DNA from: Ascochyta rabiei
Taxonomy: Eukaryota; Ascomycota; Dothideomycetes; Pleosporales; Didymellaceae
Assembly (NCBI RefSeq): GCF_004011695.2
Contig: NC_082413.1
Span: 975,001-1,039,000, forward strand
Direction of reading: 5' to 3'
DNA: 64,000 nucleotides
Below are positions 1-10,604 of the stretch, piece by piece. How positions within the stretch are numbered: position 1 is the stretch's first letter; every line of letters starts with the position of its first letter. Under the pieces are notes generated by a model. It made no database searches, was not told where the DNA came from, and saw nothing but the letters and a program-made list of their open reading frames with translations. The translations under genes were made by a program, and so were the position numbers.

Positions 1-214
1 CATAGTGGACTGCCTCGGTCTTGAACAGATCAGTCGTGATCAAAACCATGCTTTGCCTGATAGATATGTGATTCATCCATGGTGCTTGAGAGAGCCGCTG
101 CATGAAACCAAAGAAACTTGGCTATGCAACAGCAGAAGAGTATCGCAATGTACAATAGAAGGCTGAAGAGAAATCATTAGGAGTAACCAGCCGTCTTGCC
201 GAGTTTACAGTATC

Positions 215-1471
215 TTACCCTCTCGGCACACCACCTGTGCCGAACAACTCCATCTTCACCCTCTCAGCCGGGACACCATAACACTTCAGCTTAGCTTCGA
301 CGTCCAGCATGAACTGCTCCGGCCCGCAGGTGAAGTACAGCGTCTTATCATTATCCGCGAAGAGCGCGCTCTTGTCGACACTGTCGAGATCAACACGGCT
401 CTTGAAGTCGTAATCCTGGCCCTGCACTTCGCCCTCTTGCGGACTCGAGGAGAAATACACAGTGTGCAGATGGCTCTTCTTCGCTGCTAATCCATCCATC
501 TCTTTCCTAAACGCCCTTGTCTTACTGTCTCTGGCGCCCTGGATCCACGTCACTGGTCTCGACGAGTGTTCAAGCGTCGTGTTCAGAATGCTCTTCAGAC
601 ACGTCACTCCCACGCCGGCTGAGATCAGCACAATCGGCGCGCTCTCCTCCTCTCTCTCCTCGTCCAAGTAGAAGTCGCCCCATGGGTGCGAAACGCGCAC
701 GATGTCGCCGACATGCTTCTTCTCATGCATGATGTTGGAGAGATAGCCTGGATGCGTCATGTGTCCTGGTTCACCGACCTCCACGCCCGGCTCGCGCTTG
801 ACGCTGACGCGGAGGTAGTCCTTGCCTGGCGCATCCGACAGACTGTATTGGCGCGCCTGCCACACGCCGCCGTCCAGCTCGTCGACAAACACGTTGACGG
901 AGATGTACTGTCCAGGCTTGAAGAGGGGGAGTTGGAGACTCGAGTCTACGGGCTGCAGGTAAAAAGATGTAATCTCTTCTGCTTCCTTCTCTTTGCGCAC
1001 AATCTTAAACTCTTTCCACTCGGTCCAGCCTCCTGCCGCTTCGTACAGTCCCTCCTCTTTGTTGATCATGATGTTCGCGAGCTGCCAGTAGGCAGCTTCC
1101 CACGCGCCGAGGATATCTGGCGTTGCAGCGTCGCCGAGAACCGTCTTCATCGTCTTGAGCAGATACTCGCCAACGATGTCGTAGTGTTCGGGACGGATGT
1201 ACAGAGAGACGTGCTTGTGGCAGATGAGCTCGACGGCCGGTGACAGCTTGCCGAGGTCGTCGATGTTGGAGGCGTAGGCGTAGAGCGAGCCGGCCAGGGC
1301 GCGCGGCTGATGGCCCGTTGCTTGGTGCGTGTTGTTGAAGACGTTCTTGAGATCTGGGTGGGCTTCCAGCATGTCGGCGTAGAACTTGGTGGTGATGGTT
1401 TCGCCATGTTGTGCCAGTACTGGGACGGTAGCTTTGATGATCTGGACTTGTTCGGGTGTAAGAGGCGCCAT
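215..1471 (-). CDS. Flavohemoglobin (nitric oxide dioxygenase)
   Basis: Single-exon gene, 418 aa, normal length for the family. The enzyme oxidises nitric oxide to nitrate with NAD(P)H and O2 in the cytosol or mitochondria and protects against nitrosative stress. Residues 1-140 are the globin: B10 Tyr31 in KFYADM, E7 Gln55 in GHQPRAL, and proximal His87 in CHKHVSL. A ferredoxin-reductase FAD domain follows with RQYSLSDAP, then an NAD domain with ISAGVGVT and YFTCGPEQFM, ending near MELFG. A short insertion (GHMTHP) lies between the FAD motif and the NAD domain. The first ATG gives MAPLTPEQ, the usual start for the family. It is the first gene in the window and its promoter faces the 1.6-kb gap to the right. 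No organelle targeting sequence is obvious. Family assignment is firm; which fungal paralogue (cytosolic or mitochondrial) is not decided. Confidence 0.95.
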   Translation of the reverse strand: MAPLTPEQVQIIKATVPVLAQHGETITTKFYADMLEAHPDLKNVFNNTHQATGHQPRALAGSLYAYASNIDDLGKLSPAVELICHKHVSLYIRPEHYDIVGEYLLKTMKTVLGDAATPDILGAWEAAYWQLANIMINKEEGLYEAAGGWTEWKEFKIVRKEKEAEEITSFYLQPVDSSLQLPLFKPGQYISVNVFVDELDGGVWQARQYSLSDAPGKDYLRVSVKREPGVEVGEPGHMTHPGYLSNIMHEKKHVGDIVRVSHPWGDFYLDEEREEESAPIVLISAGVGVTCLKSILNTTLEHSSRPVTWIQGARDSKTRAFRKEMDGLAAKKSHLHTVYFSSSPQEGEVQGQDYDFKSRVDLDSVDKSALFADNDKTLYFTCGPEQFMLDVEAKLKCYGVPAERVKMELFGTGGVPRG

Positions 1472-1674
1472 CCCGATGTTGCTGCTGATACGGAGGCGGC
1501 AATGTAGAACTTGATGACAGCCGAGATGCGTTGTTGCCGGTACGATCTAATGATGAACACACTCGTAGATATCCTGATCTGGTATCTATCCAATTGACTG
1601 TTCTAGATTTCAACTGACGACGTGATGATATAAACTACACAAGACACTCCCCATCCATCGCCTCTCCCTCACCC

Positions 1675-1681
1675 CTATATA
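1675..1681 (-). promoter_or_regulatory. Possible TATA box of the flavohemoglobin gene
   Basis: TATATAG on the minus strand, about 200 nt upstream of the flavohemoglobin ATG. The stretch between it and the ATG is purine-rich on the minus strand. Placement is plausible for a fungal gene with a longer 5' UTR, but no transcript evidence is available. Confidence 0.3.
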
Positions 1682-2312
1682 CCGCACCCATCGTCGACCC
1701 ATATCCCTACAAGACCCGCAGAAGCACACATCTCCACGGAAAAACGCTATTCGCACACCTCGTCACCCGTTACCAAACCTCGCCAACCCTGTCAGAAACC
1801 CAATGACCCATCATCACTCACATAAGCGTGCTTGGTAGTACGCCCGTCCGAACGCGATTTACGTACTTTGCACGTGCAGCGCAGCGCGGCTCTTTCTGCG
1901 CCCACCGGGCAGACCCGTCTCATGCACTGCAACGGCGGTCCTGCACGTGGTCGACCGAGCGAAAGAGTGAAAGTCTCCGAATGCGCGGGTGGGGTCGAGC
2001 GCCGGAAAAACACTACCGTGAGAGCTGTGGTGGCAAGCGCGTGGATCCACGGTTCCCACGGCCATCGTGCAGGCGGACATCTGCCATGTATCCGTGTTGT
2101 CGCTGCTCAATCCAATCTCACGCTCTTTGAATCCAAGCATGGACCTGCAGCGTGTTGGGGGAGGACAAGATGATTTTTTTGATTTTTTTTACTAGCCTCT
2201 TTACAGAGGCTGATGTTGGCTTCGCGTGCTCTCAGCTTGCATGCTCTTCAAACGGTGCTGTTCGCTTACTTGGTGCCTTTGCAACATCGGCATGACTAAA
2301 TGTCACCCCATC

Positions 2313-2336
2313 GCTCACGCTCACGCTCACGCTCAC
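2313..2336 (+). repeat. (GCTCAC)4 microsatellite
   Basis: Four perfect tandem copies of GCTCAC. It lies in a non-coding stretch; short frames across it read as an Arg-Ser dipeptide run and are not considered genes. Confidence 0.85.
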
Positions 2337-3066
2337 GCCTGGCAGCCGACATCTCCCGGCGTTGCTTTGTGAGCCGTCAGCCAGATGGCGATTTCGCGTG
2401 GTTGGACTTGTTCAGGTCATGTTGTTGGGCTGGACGAGCATGTCGGGTGATGTGCGGAATGAGAAGGCTTTGGAGTTGCGCTTTCTCCGCGGCCCACCTC
2501 GTCCGCATCACAGTCGCAGAGAGAAGACGGCCTTGGGTGTATGAGAAGTATTCATGTCCAATTGGCACGTCGCTTTTTAATCTAACAAGGTACTGCAAGT
2601 CTTCAGCGATCTGTAAATTTCTAATTTCCACATCCTCATGCTGAGGGCCTCTTGAGCAATGCTTTAAAAGCTGCCGCTAAGATATGGTAGCCAGCTTTTC
2701 TTCTGCAACACCAGAGTCAGCGTCGCAGAAGCCTAAGCACAAACGTAGGAGTGTAATTTTCGCGAGCACCTGTTTGTATTTCCGATGTCTTCACTGATAG
2801 CCTCAGCCGAGTCATGACTTCTTCTGTAACGGCTGCTAATTACGGTAATGCTTTGCTATGCTATTTAGTCTTTTGATAGGACGTTCTTGTAGCCTTTCAT
2901 ATGCTCGGTCGACACATGGGTGATGAGTGTTCAGTCGTGGAACGTTACAATATACCGATAAATGATACCTATAGTTGACCCTTTCTCTTACAAAAATAGA
3001 TTCGCTGCGGATATCTACTATTAAGCCAAGCCATTTGTGTGTACTAATGGATCTTTTCTCTCAAAG

Positions 3067-4802
3067 TCATACAGAACTAGGACAGATAGTCTGAGTGGAT
3101 CGCACTGTCTCGGTCGTGGTCAAAGACAACACTGTCGTAGTGGTTGTCACCGTACTTCCAGACAGCGGCAAGGTCATCGTGGTAGTCAGAATGCTCGTAG
3201 TTGTAGACGTGCCTCCCCCTGCAGTCGGTATGACGTTGATAGTCTGCGTCGCTGTCGAAGTGATTGTCGTACGTGGAACGGGCGGGTAGGTGTAATCAGG
3301 ACCAGCACCTCCGGCACGCTTCTCGTGCATCTGACCCGTCGAGCGCCTCGCAGCTGCAAAATGCGCCGCGCGAAGGTTGCCCTTGGGTGCTGAACGCTTC
3401 GCAGGAGTAGTGTTGCACGTACCGAATGCTGGCTGGCAAGCCCCAGTGCAGTAGAGGGCTTCGGCACCACAAAAGAAATACTCCGAACAACATGGGCCAA
3501 AGTTGCTTCCTAGACATGTTTGCCCGGAGGTACCGCCGCAAGCTCCGTCGAGAGAGACTCTGAGCGTGGATGTGGGTAAAGGAGCAGTGCCAATGGGAGT
3601 TGAGCCGGGGCAAATGCCGAAAGCGTTTTGACAGCCTGCACCACAGTGAGAATCACTTGAACCGCACCATCCATATGCTGTTTTCCGGTTAGCTGTGGGC
3701 CTATGATATTTCACCGAAGACTTACGCGAACAGCAGTCTCCCAGCCCGCTTCCAGGACACACATAGCCGTTAGCTCCTCCACAGGTACCATCAATTGAGA
3801 CCCTGACAGTAGATGTGGGTGTGGGAGGAGAGCTACTCGAGACTTGCGAAGGTGCGGTACAGTTGCCATACCCAGTCTGGCAGCCTTCCGTAGTCAGACA
3901 ATAGATGTCAGTGCCTCCGCAATACCCGTAAAGCGAGCAGCAAGGAAGTGCCGTGCCAGCGCAGGTTTGGCCAGCAACAGAGCCACATTGGCCATTCTCA
4001 GAAGAGGGCAGACCAGCGGTTGGTGTGCTAACTGACGAGGATACTGTCGAAGATGCTATCAGGCTGCTGGCAGAGCCTGCTGTAGCGGTACAAGAGCTAA
4101 CAGTATCTGTGATAGTGGTGGTAGCTGTAGAAACACCAGTGACTGTTTGAGTGAGCGTCTGGCCAGCACCTGTGGTCCCAATGATGGTCAACGTAGTAGT
4201 GTCAATATAACTGCCGAAGCGTCAGATGAAAGATCCACCGTTTTCAGGACGATTCTTACGTAATAACGGCATCCGACACGCTTGGAGCAGTTGCAGTTGC
4301 GAGTACAGTCGTAGTTTTTCGGTCAGTACTGAAGGTGGGCGAAGCAACGATGAACGTTCTCGATGAGATGGTAGGAGCGCCAACTACGTTGGGCTGGTTG
4401 AACCTCAATGTGTAGGTTCCAGGTGCGAACTGGTTGTCCGTGATGCTGGGACATTCGAAACCGGAGTAGGTGGTGGAGCCGCTTGCGCTGGGCATGATTG
4501 ATGGAGGTGCCAGAACTGAGCAGGTTGTAGTGCGCCCAACGGTAATGATCACAGGTGTGATTGCGTAAGTAGATGTCCTTTGTTGCGTAACATATCGGGT
4601 TGGAAAGGAGCACACAGCGCCATTGTCTATCCATATGTTAGTTCTTACTAACTCTGTAGAGGATGATATGATCATTACTCGACGTGAAGCTTCCCGAAAC
4701 ACCGAGGTAATTGCTGTTGGCAAAATCAAAGGCAAAAGTTGGTGAGGCGGCGGTGCCTGACAACGATGTGACAAGATCAGGAGATCCAAATCGACAAGCC
4801 AT
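3067..4802 (-). CDS. Chitin-binding protein with three CBM18 domains
   Basis: Four exons: 4802-4679, 4626-4260, 4210-3726 and 3677-3067; spliced CDS 1587 nt, 528 aa. Introns are 52, 49 and 48 nt with GT...CTAAC...AG signals, and every junction keeps frame. Three hevein-type CBM18 modules lie at about residues 236-281, 304-346 and 367-411. Each has the conserved eight-Cys pattern and an aromatic core such as CCSLYGYCG, CCSPYGWCG and CCSEYFFCG. They are separated by Ser/Thr/Pro-rich linkers, and the C-terminus is Thr-rich. CBM18 binds chitin oligomers, so the protein could shield or remodel wall chitin. The third intron (3678-3725) is a multiple of three with no stop, so an unspliced reading adds 16 residues inside CBM18 number two and breaks the motif. 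The chosen ATG lies 89 nt below a TATA box and no other ATG lies between, yet the N-terminus (MACRFGSPDL) is not a clear secretion signal. Domain call firm, 5' end less so. Confidence 0.8.
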
Positions 4803-6862
4803 CGTGAAGAGTCGAGAGAGAAAGCAATGGGAGCTGAAGCAAGCAGGAACTCTGTTGTCTGCTCAAATCGACTTGAACAATATTTACCAGCTTTATATAC
4901 TGAGCGACACACTCCGCGGCTTCTGGCAACCCGGTCTCAACACCTCAAGCCCCTTCTATATTGCGGCGCATGCACGAGTTATTGATTCTGTACACAAGCA
5001 CTCGGATACTTCTTCGACACCGCCAAATATTCGTGGATCATGACCGTCTGGTAGATGTGCATGTCCCCATGAAGTTGTTTGTTTAGCGAAGGTTGTTTGT
5101 GATATCCCACATGTAGATGGACATTGCGAAGCTACGCATGCGGTATGGTCCTCAATATTGCGCAAGCCACAACCGATGGAGATCCGCGACAGCGGCATCA
5201 ACCGCTCAACTAAGACGAGTCCGTGAACCCGTTCAAGAAGGTCATCAGTACAGTGATGAGATTTTCCATACATCCTTGTGTTGGTTCCCAGCGTCCGTGG
5301 AAGGTCTTACAGGGGTTGACAACCATGCGTCCTCATCGAGTCTCTTTATTTTAAAGTACCTATAGAAACTCGTAGTTTGTACACAGTTCAGTTGATACAA
5401 CTCACCCACAGTTGGACGTTGATGGGGTTGCCCGCCCGTGTCAACTCAGCCTAGACTCGCAATGCAACTTGCGGCGAAAATTTGTTAGGAGGAAGAAAAG
5501 ACTGACAGGTGTCCGCGCAGAAGAATTGGAGGCGTACCTTGCATCAGCCCATAGATGTTCTGGCCACAGATGAGGCACTAAAGGGGAGTGATCAGGGGCA
5601 TAGGCGCTTGCGCTGTAGCGAGCCTATCCACGTTTCGATCCTCACGTACTAAATTTTGTCAACGCATCTGCCATTAACTGCTTGCGCTTCGATATCGGAC
5701 AAGAGTGTTATTTCTCAAGGACGCAGTAAGGTAAACATCCATATTCATTGCAGGGAAATAACCCCAGCTTGGTCGTGTGCGACTTGCAGCTCTCGCAAAA
5801 TTACAGCATTCGTTGACATGCACTGCACCTACAGTAATGTCAATAATTTTTGAATCTCTTGTTCCGGCTGCATCTCTTCACGCTCCAGGCAGTGATGGGT
5901 CATCGGGGCTTGGCAATACTGGTCAGGTGGACATCTGGGTAGTTAGCGACTGGGGAAGATCGTTCGCTGTGCATCGCCAAGGTCGTTGACATGCTGTGTC
6001 TATACGTATACCGGGGGTTTGCTGATCTACGAGCAATTTTGCCGGCCGAACAATCGAAATCTGGAAGACGAGTTCAGTCAGGAACCACGAATTTGTCTGT
6101 GACAAAAGAGCGGAGTGAGATTTAAGTAGCGTGGCTCAGTCATCATGGCGCTACTTGTAGTCCTCCAGAGCATTATAGGCACACTAAATTCCATATCAAC
6201 ACGTCGTATCACAATCTGTCTCCTGTACTACACCATAGGTCAGCTCGTATCTTTGCCGCGTTCCGCGATACTCCCAGTGTCAAGAAATGTAAGAGGCTTG
6301 CTGCACTGTGGGTAAGCGCCGCTTCTCCGCCCATCGATCTTGTCTCGGCCCGCGGATCAAGCTCGCTCTGTAGCCGCAGAGAATACGGCAGCGTACAGGA
6401 GACGATTTTTGTAGTTCGCAAAGTAGCCTTGAACAAGGGATCACTTCTTACAGTATTGCTAATAGATATGAGCTAGTAGGTCAGCGCAAGCCACAAAACT
6501 ACTGCAAATCCTATGGTAACATCAAATGACATATTACGAAGAACTGACGCGTCTTGCCTGCCAGTGCACCGCAAATAAGCTCAGTGCATACGTGGAGGGA
6601 GCGCTGCGTGCGCTCGCTTACTTCCTCCATTCTTGTAACACAAATCGCTATTCTTATCGTCCTTTAGTCAGCGGCCCAGCTACGAGCCTACATCCTCTTT
6701 TTGGCTAGCGGTGGTCTTCCCAAACTGAGTGTGGAGTCCGTCATGCTGATATACAATCTTGAAGAGCCGTACGTCCTTTATCACACTTTACTGCAAGTAT
6801 CATAATCCGATCGCTGGTGCGGATATTGGAAAAAAAAACGTTTCCAACATTTGGCATTTAGG
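4803..6862. other. Intergenic region between CBM18 and bZIP genes
   Basis: About 2 kb forming a shared divergent promoter region. Apart from the TATA box listed, I find only short frames without domains or splice support. No tRNA-like or repeated structure stands out. Confidence 0.55.
4891..4899 (-). promoter_or_regulatory. TATA box of the CBM18 gene
   Basis: TATATAAAG on the minus strand, 89-97 nt upstream of the chosen ATG at 4802, followed by a pyrimidine-rich leader. There is no other ATG between it and 4802. This is the main reason for choosing that start. Confidence 0.5.
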
Positions 6863-7633
6863 ATGAGCCTTCCTACCAAACTTCAGCTGGAGGATAACAC
6901 GAGATTGAGAACACAGTCAATAGCAACAAAGGAACCAGGAAACAGAAAACTTAACAGTGAGGTACGCAAACTGCAGAACAGAATAGCATCACGGAACTAC
7001 CGTAAGTATGCTTTTCGCGTCAACTCGTCTATCGAACGATGCTGAAATGGCTTGGATCTAGGAGAAAAGCGCAAACGCAAGCTTCAACAACTTCAACAAC
7101 TACTCGAAGACGACGATCTTAGTGAACAGCAAGCCCACACAAGATCAACAAGTCGTTGTGGAGATCGTTCGTGTTCCGGTTCGGCCAACTCTGGACGGTC
7201 CACCGCAAGCTTGTCTCCACACTTCACCGCTTTATCGGGCAACTTCGCCTCTGCGAGTTCTGGTCATACAATAATACTTAACCAGGCATGGAATACAACC
7301 ATCGCATCGTCTACAGCACCCCCACTCACATACACCGATGCCTACTTCGAGCTGCCTCAGCGTACACCCGCTTATGACACAAATGCTGAGACAGATTATT
7401 CCACGTGGAACACCTCTTCGTACACGACCGGTACAGGCTACTTTACCCCAGATCCGTCCAAGTACCCGACTTACCCGTCTTCTTGGCCGCCGCTTTGGTA
7501 CGACAGAATGTACCCGTACACAGGCAATCAGCAAGGAGCAGCACTGGACACAAATTCCTACCTACCATTACTGCCGCATCAATCAAGCGAGTCCCCGCAA
7601 GACAGAACCGTCCCAGATTCATATGGCGGGTAA
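6863..7633 (+). CDS. Small bZIP transcription factor
   Basis: Two exons, 6863-7001 and 7062-7633, joined across a 60-nt intron (donor GTAAGT, branch CTGAA, acceptor CTAG); 236 aa. The splice falls inside the basic region and restores RKLQNRIASRNYREKRKRKL. This fits the bZIP N-x7-R signature and resembles the fungal Yap/AP-1-like group. The leucine heptads that follow are few (LQQLQQLLEDDDL), so the coiled coil is very short. The rest is Ser/Thr/Tyr/Pro-rich with aromatic patches, compatible with an activation domain. The start is the first ATG in frame after a stop-containing stretch. It probably acts in the nucleus; targets cannot be inferred. It runs divergently from the CBM18 gene. Function beyond DNA binding is unknown. 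Confidence 0.75.
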
Positions 7634-7891
7634 AAAAACTCATACGTACCTAGTTAAAACTTCGTAGCAAAAGCACAAACTATACACGCCTTTGGTTCAA
7701 TACTTTACAAGTTACGGTATTACTATTATCATACTACCCTGGCCGTGTATGTCAAAGGCATCTAGCATATGTATGTCGCTTCCTGTACCCACCCACATGG
7801 TATCTCGCATCCAAAACGCCTAATCAAACTATATTACAATAGCGAACATCCGGTCTCGTTCCCTCTCTGCCACCCGCCAATCTAGCACATA

Positions 7892-9802
7892 TCATGTGAA
7901 CTTGCTTTCCACCGACTTCTTCGGCGACGAGCGTTCCATGTTCGACCCACTCTTCGATAGCAAGTTCAGTCGACTGTTCGAAAGTTTTTCAGTGAGACCT
8001 GTCCTAGAGGTCATAGTCGTCTCGCTCTCTTGCCATACTTCGCTCCTCGCCTTCCGCTGCTGAATGTGCTGCAGTGTCTTCTTGACCGCTGCGTATAGGT
8101 GCTGGTTATCACTCATGTCGAGATCAACCCAGAACGAGTAGATGGAAAGTCGATTGCGGTTGACATCTTTGAATTGCTTCAAAATATATTGCCGCGCGGA
8201 GCTATCAGGGTCTGAGGCATTGGGTATGTAGTCTGGAAACACAGTCTCGAGCGGCGAGTAGCGCAGTTTATCGCGGAAACGCGTGAAATTGTTGAGCAGA
8301 AGGATGACTGCGGAGTTCGCAAATTTCGGCGATGTAGCCCAGGACTCGAAGCTGGCAAAGTCGTCGAGGAGCTGCGATTTTGTTGTTTGGCCGTAGAAGG
8401 GGCGGTCGTAGAGCGACACATCAACGGTGTAAACGAGTGATGTAACGCTATCGAATTGGTGAAACCAGCGCTTGCGGAACTGGTCTGGGATGAAGCCATT
8501 GATGTTGAAAAGGTGGACATCGAGTTCGTCCCAGTTGAAGCGTAGTTCTTTGATGCCTCCAATCGACTGGTTCAAGCGAACGATGTCCGCTTCAGTGGGC
8601 ACATAATCTTCGGCGGCGATTCTTTGGACCTCCTGGGCGAAATAGGGTGAGTATTGTGGGAAGTCAATCTCGAAGTTTTTGAGATACATAGATGAGAACT
8701 CGGCGCTAGTCCACAGGCTTCGTACAGCTACTGCGGCATCAATGGTGATGCAATGCATGTCAACCAGATCCACCTCGTCCAGCAAGACGGCGAACTGTTG
8801 ACTGAGGGTCGTAGGTAAATTGATACCGGTGTCTTTTAGTAGGTCGATAATCGAATGGATAAGCAGTCGTAAAGTCGAGCGTACAGCATCTCGGAACTTC
8901 ATGCGGTCTTCTGGTGAGTAGTATCCCTCGGCATACAAGACTTTGATCTGGCGCATGACAAGGTCCTTTCCACTATTGTCCTGCCCCATCAACATGAGTT
9001 TGGTCTCTCGTCGAAGCACCATGCTGTCTTCCTGGAGCGCGCGATCAATTGCCTCTGACCGGATGGCAGCAGCGGCATTATCATAGTCGTTCTCGGTTGG
9101 TTCATCGTAAAGATCTTTTCGCTTGAACTTTCTGTAGTAAGACATTCGTATTCCTTGTATCCCTCTGGAAACGCTGGTAAGCACTGTCATGCACCCACCG
9201 TTCCACTTTGATGATCGCGCTAATACTTTCAGAGACAGGTCATCCTCTTTCCTGATCTGGCGAGATTTGTGAAGCAAGATCTTACGCTGCGCAGCGGTGT
9301 GACTGAAAAGGTCAGAATTGTTCAGTTGAAGCTGGAAGATGGACCAAGTTGCTTACCATCTACATGCAGCCAACAGTAAACGAACGGCATCCGACTGTCG
9401 CTCAGCAACATCTCGGAGCCGCTCCATTGACCGACCTCCAACAGCATACTTGAGCTTAATTGCGCAATCCACTGCATCAGGATCTGGCTGTCGAAGACTC
9501 GCAATTATATGGTCTACATGTCGCACAAGTAATGCGCAAGAAGCCATCAAGACGTCCAAGTCGGAAAGGAGCTGAGGGTGCAGATCATTGATCCCATAGT
9601 TGAGCCAATCGTGCACATTGTTCAGATTCGACCTCAGAGTCGTCAACTGTGCTATTAGGTTGATGGCTGTTTCATTGCAGCCCGTCCAACGGTCGTGCAG
9701 CTGCCGGAGCGCATTGATACCTTGTCGCAGCCTTTCTATGTTCGTTCCAACTGTACTGATGAGTTCATACACTCTCTTCTCGCTCGGTGGCACGACCGCC
9801 AT
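7892..9802 (-). CDS. Galpha-like pseudo-GTPase with a fungal STAND-type N-terminal domain
   Basis: Two exons, 9802-9357 and 9302-7892, with a 54-nt intron; 618 aa. Residues 1 to about 160 are helical and resemble the N-terminal domain common on fungal STAND/NLR-like proteins (for example AQLTTLRSNL and MERLRDVAERQSDA). Residues of about 225-560 align along their length with heterotrimeric G-protein alpha subunits (AIDRALQEDSMVLRRETKL and so on). The nucleotide-binding motifs are all altered. The P-loop is GQDNSGKD (255-262) instead of GxGESGKS. Switch I (388-399, DIVRLNQSIGGI) lacks the catalytic Arg and Mg-binding Thr. Switch II is FNINGFIPDQF with the DVGGQ core and Gln lost and two residues inserted. 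NKxD reads NNFT, and TCAT reads near SFWVDL. The Ser-rich tail beyond residue 560 exceeds a normal Galpha. It most likely acts as a non-cycling signalling adaptor (inference). Confidence 0.8.
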
Positions 9803-10604
9803 TGCGCAACTCGATGTTGCAATGTATGTGAGTTGTGTCAACCTGTGACGACTTGCATGAATGTCAGGGTGAGGTGGAGAAGGGCCGGTAATAACTGTCG
9901 CAAGTTGCTGATCTCAGCGGTCGGTAGACGTGATTTAGATTGGCGCTTGCATGGTGATAATCACGGGATAGGCTCCGGAGTTGTCAACGCCAGAAAATCT
10001 GTGGACCAATAACTCGAGCAGTTAAGCACCGGAAGAGGTGGTTGGCCGAGGACAAGTAAATCCTTTGGCGCAGGTCGTCGTGTAACCTTGCAAAATGGGT
10101 AGGTCCTTGTACCCCTGTCTGAGGAACACATTCAGTTAAGAAGAAGTTAAACGGTAGCAACCGAAAGATTGACTCGAGTGGTGAGTTCGTGAACTGACGA
10201 GGGACACGCTCATGGTCGCGTCGCGCAGTCAGTGCATTCAAGCTGGCATGCTGGGTACCGTCGGGACAGCAGAAAGAAAATATACGGCTGCTTTGGGACC
10301 TGCATCTGCTTGTATCGCCGGGTTGCCATTAATTGTTTTTGTCGTACAGATTGCGATTGTCCTCCAAAGACTGCTCCTGCAGGGAAAAGGAGATGTGGCT
10401 GGTGCGCGACGCTAGCAAATCAGTCGCCACACAGACCTCCTCTGTCGTCATCGTGGAAGAGTCACACTCCAGTCAGCACCGAAAATGTCACACCTCTGCA
10501 GCATTGGAGTGCCTAATGACTCCATCTTCCAGTATTGAATTTTTACTAATTGACCAACTATTCCAGCCAGTACGCATGTGTCAACACAAGCAAAATCAAC
10601 AATC
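9803..10604. other. Divergent intergenic region
   Basis: 800 bp between the starts of the Galpha-like gene (minus) and the F-box/propeller gene (plus). It presumably holds both promoters. No clear TATA box, repeat or additional gene is recognised. Confidence 0.5.

Larger units (their letters stand above)
1472..3066. other. Intergenic region
   Basis: 1.6 kb between the flavohemoglobin start and the 3' end of the chitin-binding protein gene. It contains short open frames without recognisable domains, T-runs near 2174-2190 and a hexanucleotide repeat at 2313-2336. I see no convincing gene or RNA gene here. Confidence 0.6.

Noticed and set aside
1005..1613. Second minus-strand frame overlapping the flavohemoglobin
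   Set aside because: Out-of-frame shadow of the globin exon, Arg/Ser/Pro-rich as expected for a shifted GC-rich frame.
4256..4912. Unspliced 218-codon frame as the N-terminus of the CBM18 protein
   Set aside because: It starts at the TATA box and its first 95 residues are not protein-like; splicing out 4627-4678 gives a better N-terminus with proper donor, branch and acceptor.
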